Source: CAZWRN01 sp964446685
GTDB lineage: Bacteria > Patescibacteriota > Microgenomatia > Daviesbacterales > UBA10151
Direction: 5' to 3'
Assembly (NCBI GenBank): GCA_964446685.1
Contig: CAYUPO010000019.1
Coordinates: 1 to 18,770 of the forward strand
DNA length: 18,770 nucleotides
Made by a program: the position numbers and the translations under genes. Below the pieces are notes generated by a model. It saw nothing but the letters and a program-made list of their open reading frames with translations, was not told the DNA's origin and searched no databases. Positions 1 to 6,517 of the stretch are shown here, in pieces (position 1 is the first letter of the stretch; every line of letters begins with the position of its first letter).

Positions 1-1
1 G

Positions 2-73
2 AGCCGGAGATGAGAATTGGACTCACGACTTACTCTTTACGAAAGAGTTACTCTACCACTGAGTTACTCCGGC
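2..73 (-). tRNA. tRNA-Thr (anticodon CGT)
   Basis: Read on the minus strand this is a complete 72-nt cloverleaf. The acceptor stem is GCCGGAG with CTCCGGC, the D-stem ACTC/GAGT, the anticodon stem ACTCT/AGAGT around loop TTCGTAA (anticodon CGT, reading ACG), the variable loop is AAGTC and the T-stem GTGAG/CTCAT. The discriminator is U and no CCA is visible in the one base left before the window edge. The T-loop reads TCCAATT, so position 55 is C where nearly all tRNAs have U (pseudouridine). That is odd but does not break the fold. Confidence 0.93.
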
Positions 74-130
74 TTGGGTGTTATTTTAACAAAAATAAAT
101 GTTTATGGTTAGGATTGTTCTTAGGAACCT

Positions 131-204
131 CTCCCTGACCCTCTCCTGTAAGGAGAGGGAAGTTGAAGGCTATTTTATAGATTCCTGCTTTCGCAGGAAT
201 GACG
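131..204. repeat. Pair of perfect hairpins, dispersed-repeat remnants
   Basis: Two hairpins stand 21 nt apart. The first is CCCTCTCC-TGTAA-GGAGAGGG (139-159). The second is ATTCCTGC-TTTC-GCAGGAAT (181-200), followed by GACG, the same end as the hairpin at 9768-9791. They lie downstream of the topoisomerase stop codon and could slow transcription, but there is no T-tract, so I call them repeats rather than a terminator. Confidence 0.7.
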
Positions 205-264
205 TTGGTGAAAGTGTGCCGTTTCTGGTTTTCTAAATTGGTGGAGCTTTTGATACTTTTTAGC

Positions 265-1308
265 TTAGGAGTATTTCTCGAGTAGCTTTATAAGGGCGTA
301 TTCTTCGCCTGAGAGGCCGGGGGTTTTGGAGACGGTGTGTTTTAAGAAGTGAGGGACAAGGACGTTTTCTTCGTAGGTTTTGATGACTGTAGGGTGGATG
401 TAATAGTTTTGACAGACAGAAACTGTGTTTCCTAAGTGTTCAGCTACTTTTTTAACAGTTTGTTTAATGTTTTTTTTGATTAATTTATCATTCTCTGCAT
501 GACCTATTTTATAAAAATCATTGGCTGACAATGATGTTCCTCCCCAGGTTCTAAAATCTTTGGCTGTAAAATCATCTTCGGTAGTATCTTTTAAAAATGT
601 ATTTACGTCTGAAGAATCTACTACCTGTTTGTCACCTTTGTCATCATAATACTGAAAAAGTTCATAACCTGGCAGTTCGATACATTTTTTAATTGTTTTA
701 GCGATAGTTGGATTGTTTACTTCCAGCTCATGATAGACGCCACTTTTACCTTTAAAACTAAATGACACTTCATTTCCAGTCACACTGACATGTTTATTGC
801 GAAGTGTTGTCAGTCCAAATGAATTGTTTTCTTTGGAATATTCTTCATTGCCGATTCTGATAAAAGTATGTTCTAGCAACCAGACAACTGTAGCAATAAT
901 TTTTTCTTTACTTTGTTCAGGTTTTTGCAGATGATAGCGGATTTTAGAACGGATTTTTGGTAAATTAAGACCAAAGTCGACCATTTTGGCGAATTTATTT
1001 TGCTGACTAATAGCTATCCAGTCGGGGTGATATATATACTGTTTGCGTTTTTTTGCATCAATTCCGGTTGCCTGCAAATAACCGTTAGCCTTAGGACTGA
1101 TCCAAACATCTTCCCAGGCGGGAGGAATGGCCAACTTATTGATCCGGGAAATAATATTTTCATCAGTAATTTTTGTACCATTAAGATCATAATATCTGAA
1201 AGATTTACCGCTTTTTTGCCTGAAATAACCTGGTTTTTGGTCAGAAATATAACTTAAATGTTCTTCTTTGAGTTGGTTGATAAAATCAGGATCTGAGAGC
1301 GTGGTCAT
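265..1308 (-). CDS. DNA topoisomerase IB (poxvirus/bacterial type)
   Basis: This 347-residue protein has the layout of bacterial type IB topoisomerases, which relax supercoils by nicking one strand through a 3'-phosphotyrosyl link. The N-terminal lobe has the family's IPPAW.DVWI and LQATG.DAKKRKQY.YH blocks (about residues 61-95). Numbered from the chosen Met, the catalytic set is Arg151 (in FIRIGNEEY), Lys188 (GKSG hairpin), Arg253 (DFRTWGGT), Asn294 (LGNT) and Tyr303 (NYYIHP). Asn instead of the poxviral His is usual for bacterial members. The reading frame extends 13 codons upstream to a TTG at 1347, but the ATG at 1308 fits the family start better. The gene is divergent from the membrane protein at 1399. 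Length is normal and nothing appears truncated. Confidence 0.93.
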   Translation of the reverse strand: MTTLSDPDFINQLKEEHLSYISDQKPGYFRQKSGKSFRYYDLNGTKITDENIISRINKLAIPPAWEDVWISPKANGYLQATGIDAKKRKQYIYHPDWIAISQQNKFAKMVDFGLNLPKIRSKIRYHLQKPEQSKEKIIATVVWLLEHTFIRIGNEEYSKENNSFGLTTLRNKHVSVTGNEVSFSFKGKSGVYHELEVNNPTIAKTIKKCIELPGYELFQYYDDKGDKQVVDSSDVNTFLKDTTEDDFTAKDFRTWGGTSLSANDFYKIGHAENDKLIKKNIKQTVKKVAEHLGNTVSVCQNYYIHPTVIKTYEENVLVPHFLKHTVSKTPGLSGEEYALIKLLEKYS

Positions 1309-1398
1309 TGCTATATAAAGAGTAACGTATTTGTTAATAGGGCGCAATAATTGAGGATCTAATTTGACAAACAGAGCTAAAGAAGCAAGAATAAGAGC

Positions 1399-1896
1399 AT
1401 GTTGATTAAGTATGTTTATATTGTGTTTGTAGGGATACTGTTGGCGGCTTTTGTTGGAGTGGGGATTGCGGCTTTTTATAAAGGGCCGGTTTATCCGGAA
1501 ACTCCAATTGAACTACGTTTTCCAGAAAATAAGCCACAGGAGGCCACTTCAGAAGCATATGTCCAAAAACAACTTGAATTCGATAAAAAAAGTGAGGCTT
1601 TTCAGAAGCAAAATGCCGATTACAGCCGTAATGTTTCAATAATTGCGTTACTTGGTGCAGTGATAATGCTTGTTTTAAGTTTAACGCTCTTTAAGCAAAT
1701 ATTAGTTATTGCCGATGGATTGTTGTTAGGAGGGGTACTGACTTTGGCTTATTCTGTGATCAGAGGCTTTGGTTCGAATGATGACATGGTCAGATTTCTG
1801 GTTGTTTCAGCCAGTTTATTAGTGGCATTAAGCTTAGGATATATTAAGTTTGTTAAAAACTTTGAATCAGGTTCAAAATCAAAAAACAAAAAGTAG
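1399..1896 (+). CDS. Predicted four-helix membrane protein, function unknown
   Basis: This 165-residue protein is not one I recognise. Hydrophobic segments lie at about residues 5-27, 78-98, 100-121 and 131-152, with a charged, probably extracytoplasmic stretch between the first two (28-77, rich in Glu, Lys and Gln) and a basic tail (SKSKNKK). That arrangement predicts an integral membrane protein with both ends in the cytoplasm. It is transcribed away from the topoisomerase gene and ends one base from the convergent DUF2164-like gene. A TTGACA hexamer is at 1374-1379, but no -10 box stands at the right distance, so the promoter is unclear. Small proteins of this type are common in reduced genomes; no function is claimed. 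Confidence 0.75.
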   Translation: MLIKYVYIVFVGILLAAFVGVGIAAFYKGPVYPETPIELRFPENKPQEATSEAYVQKQLEFDKKSEAFQKQNADYSRNVSIIALLGAVIMLVLSLTLFKQILVIADGLLLGGVLTLAYSVIRGFGSNDDMVRFLVVSASLLVALSLGYIKFVKNFESGSKSKNKK

Positions 1897-1897
1897 T

Positions 1898-2161
1898 TTA
1901 TTCAACTGATTTTTTGAGGGTAGCTTCCAGGTCTATTTCATTTTCTTCAAACCGTTTTTTGAGAAAATCTTTAGTATCATCAACACCTTTGTTATAAAGC
2001 TGCATACCAATTTTTTCTAGGAACATATCCAGTAAATTTCCGGCAGCTATAACACCAATTTCTTCATTTCTTTCATTTCTAAAAAAACTAATAATTTGAT
2101 CAATAGCATTGCTTTTTTCTTCTTCAGATAAAATATCCCAACTGCGTTTAATATTTGTCAT
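1898..2161 (-). CDS. DUF2164-like small protein
   Basis: This is an 87-residue acidic, helical, soluble protein. The central pattern (EEIGVIAAGNLLDMF, then IGMQLYNKGVDD) matches what I recall of the DUF2164 family: an iG..aa.lLd.f segment followed by a YN.Gv.Da motif. Family function is unknown. Length is normal for the family. It converges on the membrane protein at 1399-1896 with a single base between the stop codons. A weak AT-rich -10-like run (TAATAA) stands 6 nt before the ATG, and no Shine-Dalgarno sequence is visible. Confidence 0.75.
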   Translation of the reverse strand: MTNIKRSWDILSEEEKSNAIDQIISFFRNERNEEIGVIAAGNLLDMFLEKIGMQLYNKGVDDTKDFLKKRFEENEIDLEATLKKSVE

Positions 2162-2183
2162 ATGTAGTTATTATTGCTTATTA

Positions 2184-2272
2184 GAGCGGGATACCAGAAT
2201 AAGATCTTTTGCCTTGCTCACTAATCTTTCTTCTCACTTCGTTCGAAGTCGAACCCCACCTTAAGGAGCGGG
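2184..2272 (-). repeat. Structured repeat, copy A
   Basis: This is an 89-nt unit bounded by GAGCGGG at both ends. In the minus-strand sense it carries GGTTCGACTT, a short hairpin (ACTTC-GTTC-GAAGT on the plus strand, 2236-2249), GCAAGG and GATCTTATTC. Its ends pair as GGUGGG (2255-2260) with CCCGCU (2185-2190) only if G-U wobbles are allowed, which favours a minus-strand RNA. It is nearly identical to copy B through most of its length. Confidence 0.75.
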
Positions 2273-2295
2273 TAATGGTATTCGAGGCGTACTCT
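2266..2295 (-). other. Decayed tRNA-Gly 3'-end look-alike
   Basis: The plus strand reads GAGCGGG, then ATTCGA, then CTCT, at nearly the same spacing as in the 3' half of the tRNA-Gly gene (GAGCGGG...ATTCGA...CTCT at 3052-3083). Similarity stops there and no cloverleaf can be drawn. It may be a leftover partial duplication of the tRNA 3' end. The match is short and could be chance. Confidence 0.4.
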
Positions 2296-2373
2296 AAAAC
2301 TTATTTAATGACCATTTGGAACAAGTTAAGTTATTAGCTTTTCAGCTAGAGCTTTTATCCACTTCGCTATTCC

Positions 2374-2742
2374 TTACGTGAAAGTACTAATCAGCTCACC
2401 GATAATAAGCCCTACCAACACTAACATATTTAATGGTTTCTTGAGCCAAAGATAAATAGTAGTGTCATGGTGATTAGTCAGCCATTTAATTTTTTTAGTA
2501 TCAATTAGTATCAGTAGACCTATCATAGTGGTTATGAGCAGGACATCTACGATTATTGATACATCGTATGTAGAAATATTCATGATCAGGCTTTTAGCTA
2601 GAGATAGTCCTATCAAAATACTTACGAGGACATTTGGAGCTTTTAATAATTTTCCAATAAATTTAAATACTAATATCTCGATGACAATCACAACAAGTCC
2701 GTAAATATAGGCTAGAAAAAGATTAACTGGACTATAATCCAT
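2374..2742 (-). CDS. Small predicted membrane protein, function unknown
   Basis: This 122-residue, very hydrophobic protein is not recognised. Likely helices lie at residues 8-30, 36-54, 61-81 and 103-121, with a short polar loop at 82-102 (DTKKIKW.TNHHD) probably facing the cytoplasm. The start is supported by a promoter-like pair immediately upstream (TTGCTA, 17 nt, TAAGAT, 6 nt, ATG on the minus strand). It is the only gene between two repeat blocks and lies inside the interval bounded by tRNA-Gly and the tRNA-like remnant at 2266, so it could be cargo of an old insertion. That is inference. Confidence 0.65.
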   Translation of the reverse strand: MDYSPVNLFLAYIYGLVVIVIEILVFKFIGKLLKAPNVLVSILIGLSLAKSLIMNISTYDVSIIVDVLLITTMIGLLILIDTKKIKWLTNHHDTTIYLWLKKPLNMLVLVGLIIGELISTFT

Positions 2743-2748
2743 AAATTA

Positions 2749-2777
2749 ATCTTATTAAGAAACTCAATACTTAGCAA
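2749..2777 (-). promoter_or_regulatory. Promoter of the 2374-2742 gene
   Basis: On the minus strand TTGCTA (2777-2772) and TAAGAT (2754-2749) are separated by exactly 17 nt. The -10 box ends 6 nt before the ATG, so the transcript would start at or next to the start codon. Each hexamer matches four of six consensus bases. Confidence 0.5.
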
Positions 2778-2849
2778 TACAACAATCAGGGTGAGGGGGA
2801 TCGGACTTATTTAGCTTCAATTTTAAGTATAAGTTATTAACCTATCTTC

Positions 2850-2940
2850 GAGGTGGGATACCTGAATAAGATCTTTCGCCTTGCTCACTAATCTTTCTTC
2901 TCACTTCGTCTGAAGTCGAACCCCACCTTCTATGAGCGGG
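2850..2940 (-). repeat. Structured repeat, copy B
   Basis: This 91-nt unit is closely similar to copy A. The outer stem is perfect here: GGTGGG (2852-2857) pairs with CCCACC (2922-2927). The inner hairpin is ACTTC-GTCT-GAAGT (2903-2916). Conserved minus-strand blocks are GGTTCGACTT, ACGAAGT, GCAAGG and GATCTTATTC. The unit is bounded by GAGGTGGG on one side and GAGCGGG on the other. Confidence 0.75.
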
Positions 2941-2974
2941 ATGAGTAAAGCTCTCCCACTCTTCACTTCGTTCA

Positions 2975-3051
2975 GAGCGGGATAAGGGAATAAGAACCTG
3001 ACAATGTCAGGACCTTGCTTTTACTTCGTAAAAGTCGAACCTTATCTTGGT
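2975..3051 (-). repeat. Structured repeat, copy C, joined to tRNA-Gly
   Basis: Primary sequence differs from copies A and B, but the architecture is kept. The outer stem is GATAAGG (2981-2987) with CCTTATC (3040-3046). One hairpin is CCTGAC-AAT-GTCAGG (2997-3011). The other is CTTTTAC-TTC-GTAAAAG (3018-3034), at the place where A and B have ACTTC/GAAGT. The minus-strand blocks GGTTCGACTT and GCAAGG are shared. It starts with GAGCGGG and runs directly into the GAGCGGG at the tRNA-Gly 3' end (3052-3058). Between B and C (2941-2974) a short stretch repeats part of the motif (CACTTCGTTC). Confidence 0.7.
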
Positions 3052-3052
3052 G

Positions 3053-3124
3053 AGCGGGAGACGAGATTCGAACTCGCGACCTCTTCCTTGGGAAGGAAGC
3101 ATACTACCACTGTACTACTCCCGC
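3053..3124 (-). tRNA. tRNA-Gly (anticodon CCC)
   Basis: This is a complete 72-nt cloverleaf on the minus strand. The acceptor stem is GCGGGAG with CTCCCGC, the D-stem GTAC/GTAT, the anticodon stem CTTCC/GGAAG around TTCCCAA (anticodon CCC, reading GGG), and the T-arm GCGAG-TTCGAAT-CTCGT. The discriminator is U and no CCA is encoded. Its 3' end abuts repeat copy C, so the two may be transcribed together. Confidence 0.95.
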
Positions 3125-3220
3125 AAATTTTAACATGAATAATCACATGATTAATTACGTAATTATTTACGTTACTAATTTGTGCTCAAATTATAGCTGA
3201 TTGTAGATTCTAAGTTAAGG

Positions 3221-3246
3221 GATCTCTCGACTTCGCTCGAGATGAC
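3221..3246. repeat. Half-copy of palindromic dispersed repeat
   Basis: The hairpin TCTCGA-CTTCGC-TCGAGA is followed by TGAC, the same kind of ATGAC end as the other dispersed repeats in this window. It lies just downstream of the LysM-protein stop codon. It has no T-tract, so terminator function is uncertain. Confidence 0.55.
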
Positions 3247-3257
3247 ATTAGGCATAA

Positions 3258-4076
3258 TTAGCGAGGGAGTTGTAGGACTGTACCTACTTCGATTGTGTCT
3301 GGATTTGTGATTTTATTGGCCTGTGCTATTTTTTGGTATGCCATGACATCTCCATAAGCTCTTCCGGCAACTTTGGATAGCCAGTCACCTGGTTGTACTG
3401 TGTAAGTGTTTCCGGTAATTTTTTCTCCCCAGATAGTTTGATTTTCAGCTCCGCCCATAGCTCCTTTTTCAGATGGATCTACCTGATTGGTCTCCATTTG
3501 CATAGTAGTCGGTGATGAACTGGATTGCATTGATGGTTTGACAGATGCTGATGGCTGAACAGATGGTTCTGCCATCGCATTTGGACTCATTGAAGGTTCA
3601 GTACTTGCTTCAGCTGTAGCTGTTTCAATTTTTGGGATAGTAATTTCCTGACCAACTTCGATTTGGTTTTCATTTGCCATTCCATTTGCTTTAACTATTT
3701 CGGTGTATTTAAATCCATCATCATAATAGTTTTGAGCGATGGTAAAAAGGGTGTCGCCCTGTTTGATAGTGTATTTTCCTGGAAGACTGGTTTTTGCAAC
3801 ATCACCCTGAGTTTCTTCGGCGGTCATTTGTTCAGATGAACCTAAATCATTAGTTGGTCTGGTGAAGTAGTTGTAAACTAATACTCCCAGTACAACAACG
3901 ATCAGACCACCAAGAATCAGGTTTAAATAAGATTGATTGTGCTGTAGGTCATATTGGATTTTTTCAAACATTCCACCTTGTGGCTGATCTGCTTTTTCTG
4001 CAGGTCGTGTGACTTTGACTGTGGTTTCGGATCTATTTGTAGTTTTTCTAACTGGTTTGTTATTTCTTCGTGCCAT
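3258..4076 (-). CDS. Membrane-anchored protein with two LysM domains
   Basis: This is a 272-residue protein. The N-terminus is strongly basic (residues 1-25), followed by one membrane helix at about 52-70, which predicts a cytoplasmic N-terminus and an external C-terminal part. The first LysM domain spans about 101-149 (KYTIKQGDTLFTIA...VGQEITIPK) and the second about 224-271 (TYTVQPGDWLSKVA...VGTVLQLPR). They are joined by a Ser/Pro/Thr/Met-rich linker (about 151-215) that looks disordered. LysM domains bind N-acetylglucosamine polymers, so a role at the cell wall or in envelope assembly is likely. No catalytic domain is visible, so it is probably a scaffold or adaptor. No Shine-Dalgarno sequence precedes the ATG; a weak TAATAA lies 6 nt upstream. 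Confidence 0.87.
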   Translation of the reverse strand: MARRNNKPVRKTTNRSETTVKVTRPAEKADQPQGGMFEKIQYDLQHNQSYLNLILGGLIVVVLGVLVYNYFTRPTNDLGSSEQMTAEETQGDVAKTSLPGKYTIKQGDTLFTIAQNYYDDGFKYTEIVKANGMANENQIEVGQEITIPKIETATAEASTEPSMSPNAMAEPSVQPSASVKPSMQSSSSPTTMQMETNQVDPSEKGAMGGAENQTIWGEKITGNTYTVQPGDWLSKVAGRAYGDVMAYQKIAQANKITNPDTIEVGTVLQLPR

Positions 4077-4236
4077 GTTGGTTTATTAAAAATCTTTATG
4101 GGGCAGTTCTTGTGTGTGAAACATTTTTAACCGATTCTGCTTTCGTTGTCAACTATAACAAACTGGATCAAATGTTTTTTTGGGTTAAAGAGCAGTATTG
4201 TCGACTTAATAAATCCAATCAAATTTAAATAAAATG

Positions 4237-4310
4237 CGGGACCGACGGGACTCAAACCCGCGACCTCTTCCGTGACAGGGAAGCGCTCTAATCAACTGAG
4301 CTACGGCCCC
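4237..4310 (-). tRNA. tRNA-Asp (anticodon GTC)
   Basis: This is a complete 74-nt cloverleaf on the minus strand. The acceptor stem is GGGGCCG with CGGTCCC (one G-U pair), the D-stem GCTC/GAGC, the anticodon stem CTTCC/GGAAG around CTGTCAC (anticodon GTC), and the T-stem GCGGG/CCCGT. Discriminator G73 agrees with aspartate identity. No CCA is encoded. The T-loop reads TTTGAGT, so position 56 is U rather than the almost invariant C that pairs with G19. The anticodon stem and variable loop match those of the nearby tRNA-Gly. Confidence 0.95.
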
Positions 4311-4328
4311 TCGTCGAGACTACATTTC

Positions 4329-4358
4329 AGCTTCCGCGATTTCTGAATCGCTCCAGCT
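4329..4358. other. Symmetric hairpin upstream of tRNA-Asp
   Basis: The plus strand folds as AGCT, tcc, GCGATT, loop TCTG, AATCGC, tcc, AGCT: two perfect helices separated by a symmetric tcc/tcc internal loop. It lies 19 nt 5' of the tRNA-Asp gene in the direction of its transcription. I cannot say whether it is a regulatory structure, a leader processing signal or a repeat. Confidence 0.45.
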
Positions 4359-4377
4359 TACATGTGTCTCTCCTCTA

Positions 4378-4430
4378 AAATAATTCAGCCGTCCTATTAT
4401 TTTTTCTTAACTAATACTACTGAATTATTT
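4378..4430. repeat. 11-bp perfect inverted repeat
   Basis: AAATAATTCAG (4378-4388) and CTGAATTATTT (4420-4430) are perfect inverted copies around a 31-nt T-rich spacer. The 4311-4552 gap otherwise holds only the tRNA-Asp upstream hairpin and the polX promoter. The repeat may be a regulator site or a tiny mobile-repeat remnant. Confidence 0.45.
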
Positions 4431-4537
4431 ATTCGACCAACTACTGTTATGAAGTTTTAATAATTAAAATTATTTCACTTGCATTGTCACTAGGAAGGTA
4501 TTGTAACAATTAATTAGGCATAATTCAAACGGAATCG

Positions 4538-4546
4538 TGATATATT
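4538..4546 (+). promoter_or_regulatory. Extended -10 promoter of polX
   Basis: TGA followed by TATATT is an extended -10 element. It ends 6 nt before the polX ATG, which implies a leaderless message. No good -35 box is visible, as is common for extended -10 promoters. No Shine-Dalgarno sequence precedes the gene. Confidence 0.6.
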
Positions 4547-4552
4547 AGTATT

Positions 4553-6289
4553 ATGAATTTATCTAATGCAGATATTGCCGATCTTTTGCGAAATGTTGCT
4601 ACAGCTTTGACGCTTAAAAAAGCTAATTCTTTTCAGGTTAGAGCTTATGAGAATGCGGCTGATTCGATTGAGCATTCAACAGCTGATCTGGGTGACCTGT
4701 GGGAAGAAGAAAAACTGGATGATCTGCCTGGGATTGGAAAAGGTCTGCAGGAACATTTAAATGAACTATTCAAAACAGGTAAAGTGGAGCATTTTGATTC
4801 TTTAATGGGAGAGTTTCCAAAAGTTATTTATCAGTTGATTAAAGTTCCGGGAGTGGGACCGAAAACTGCTCAGGAATTAGCTGATCTTGGAGTGAAGAAT
4901 CTGGAAGATCTGGAGGAAAAGTTAGAAAAAGGGAGTTTGGTTGAAAAAGGTTTTTCAGAAAAAATTGCGGCTAAATTAAAGCTGGGGGTTGTGGAATATA
5001 AAGGATTGGGTAATCGTATTTTGCTTCCGGTGGCAGGGGAGCAGGCTGAAAAAATAGTTGAATATATTCGAAAAGATCCGAATGTTGTCAAAGCTGATTA
5101 TCTAGGGAGTTTAAGAAGACGGGTGGTAACAGTAGGTGATCTGGATTTTGCCGCAGCTACAAAAAATCCGGAAAAAACTCTGGAACACTTTGCCTCTATG
5201 CCAGGGGTGAAACATGTTGTTTCTGAAGGGGGATTTAAGGCAATGGTGGTATTAGCAAATGGAATGCATGTGGATTTATTAGTTGGTGATCCAGATACAT
5301 ATGGTGCACTTTTACAACATTTTACTGGAGGGAAAAATCACAATATTCATTTGCGGACTTTAGCTGAGAAAAAAGGTTTTTCTTTATCTGAAAGAGGAGT
5401 TAAGGATCTGAAAACGGGTAAAGTAAAACCGATTAAAGAAGAAAAAGAGCTTTATACTATGCTGGGAATGCAGACTCCTGATCCTGAGTTAAGAGAAGAT
5501 ACAGGTGAAATAGAAGCAGCGATTAAACATGAACTGCCAAAATTAATCACACTAGCTGATATTAAAGGTGATATGCATTTACATTCCAGTTTCCCGATGG
5601 AACCATCACATGGACCAGGAGCAAATACTTTGGATGAAATTGTAAAAAAAGCGATCTTACTCAAGTATGATTTTGTCGGACTGTCTGATCATTCGCCTGG
5701 GTTTACCAAAAATTCGAAAGAGAAAATTATTCAGCTAGTAGAAACGAGGACAAAATATATTCAGAAACTTAAAATGAACACAAAAAGTGTTCGAGTACTT
5801 AATGGTCTCGAGATTGATATTCTGACAGACGGATCTTTGAGTGTGCCGGATGAAGCTTTGAAAACGCTTGATTATTCAGTGGCTGGTGTGCATTCATCCC
5901 ATAAAATGCCAAAAGATGATATGACAAAGAGGATTTTGAAAGCCTTAAGCAATCCCTATTTAAAGATCTTAGCTCATCCAACAGGAAGGATTTTGAATCA
6001 AAGACAGTCATATGATGCTGATTGGGAAGAAATTTTTAAATTTTGTGCTGCCCACAAAAAATTGCTGGAGGTGAATTCATTTCCGAACCGTCTTGATCTG
6101 CGGGATGATCTGATCAGACAGGCAAAAGAGTTGGGATGTAAATTTATTATTGACACAGATGCACATGAGATCTCTCAAATGGATAATATGCAGTACGGAG
6201 TCTCACTTGCCAGAAGGGGCTGGTTGGAAAAGGAAGATGTTATAAATACATGGAGCTGGGAGAAAGTTAAAGCCTGGTTTGAGTTGTAA
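4553..6289 (+). CDS. polX: DNA polymerase/3'-5' exonuclease PolX (Pol beta family + PHP)
   Basis: At 578 residues this is the usual full length of bacterial PolX, a repair polymerase that fills short gaps. In order it has helix-hairpin-helix motifs (LPGIGKGL near 58-65, VPGVGPKTA near 98-106), the nucleotidyltransferase core with GS at 185-186 and catalytic Asp196 and Asp198 (VGDLDF) plus Asp241 (HVDLLVG), then a C-terminal PHP phosphoesterase domain. PHP metal-site motifs are intact: DMHLHS (340-345), LSDHS (about 377-381), a GLEID block, HSSHK, LAHPTGR and DTDAHE. It therefore probably has both polymerase and metal-dependent exonuclease activity. It has its own promoter directly upstream, and nothing looks truncated. 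Confidence 0.97.
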   Translation: MNLSNADIADLLRNVATALTLKKANSFQVRAYENAADSIEHSTADLGDLWEEEKLDDLPGIGKGLQEHLNELFKTGKVEHFDSLMGEFPKVIYQLIKVPGVGPKTAQELADLGVKNLEDLEEKLEKGSLVEKGFSEKIAAKLKLGVVEYKGLGNRILLPVAGEQAEKIVEYIRKDPNVVKADYLGSLRRRVVTVGDLDFAAATKNPEKTLEHFASMPGVKHVVSEGGFKAMVVLANGMHVDLLVGDPDTYGALLQHFTGGKNHNIHLRTLAEKKGFSLSERGVKDLKTGKVKPIKEEKELYTMLGMQTPDPELREDTGEIEAAIKHELPKLITLADIKGDMHLHSSFPMEPSHGPGANTLDEIVKKAILLKYDFVGLSDHSPGFTKNSKEKIIQLVETRTKYIQKLKMNTKSVRVLNGLEIDILTDGSLSVPDEALKTLDYSVAGVHSSHKMPKDDMTKRILKALSNPYLKILAHPTGRILNQRQSYDADWEEIFKFCAAHKKLLEVNSFPNRLDLRDDLIRQAKELGCKFIIDTDAHEISQMDNMQYGVSLARRGWLEKEDVINTWSWEKVKAWFEL

Positions 6290-6326
6290 TCTTCCTCATT
6301 TTGAGTATATCGAACAAGATGAATTT

Positions 6327-6444
6327 CGTCATTGCGAGCGAATATACCAGGAATTAACGCGTGGCAATCTTTTAAACTAGAGAGGAAAACTTAGTATTTT
6401 CAGTGTTAAGAGATTGCCACGTCGCTTCGCTCCTCGCAATGACG
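6327..6444. mobile_element. MITE-like palindromic element 1
   Basis: This 118-bp element has perfect 12-bp terminal inverted repeats, CGTCATTGCGAG (6327-6338) and CTCGCAATGACG (6433-6444). A second perfect inverted pair lies inside it: GTGGCAATCT (6361-6370) and AGATTGCCAC (6411-6420). It has no coding capacity. It fills the gap between polX and lemA. A degenerate half-copy ending in AAATGACGG follows at 6451-6476 and runs into the lemA promoter. Its right half is nearly the same as the pieces inside gatA and gatB. Confidence 0.75.
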
Positions 6445-6482
6445 TATTCCGTCTTACTCGTTCCTCGAAATGACGGATCTAT

Positions 6483-6510
6483 TTGATAAGTTGACCGAAA
6501 GGTGTATAAT
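6483..6510 (+). promoter_or_regulatory. Promoter of lemA
   Basis: TTGATA (6483-6488), 16 nt, then a perfect TATAAT (6505-6510), ending 7 nt before the ATG at 6518. The TTGACC at 6491 is too close to serve as the -35 box. The promoter lies inside the longer open frame that begins at 6470, so the longer start is very unlikely. Confidence 0.75.
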
Positions 6511-6517
6511 ACATCTC

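Noticed and set aside
6491..6496. TTGACC as the lemA -35 box
   Set aside because: Only 8 nt separate it from the TATAAT; TTGATA at 6483 has a workable 16-nt spacer.
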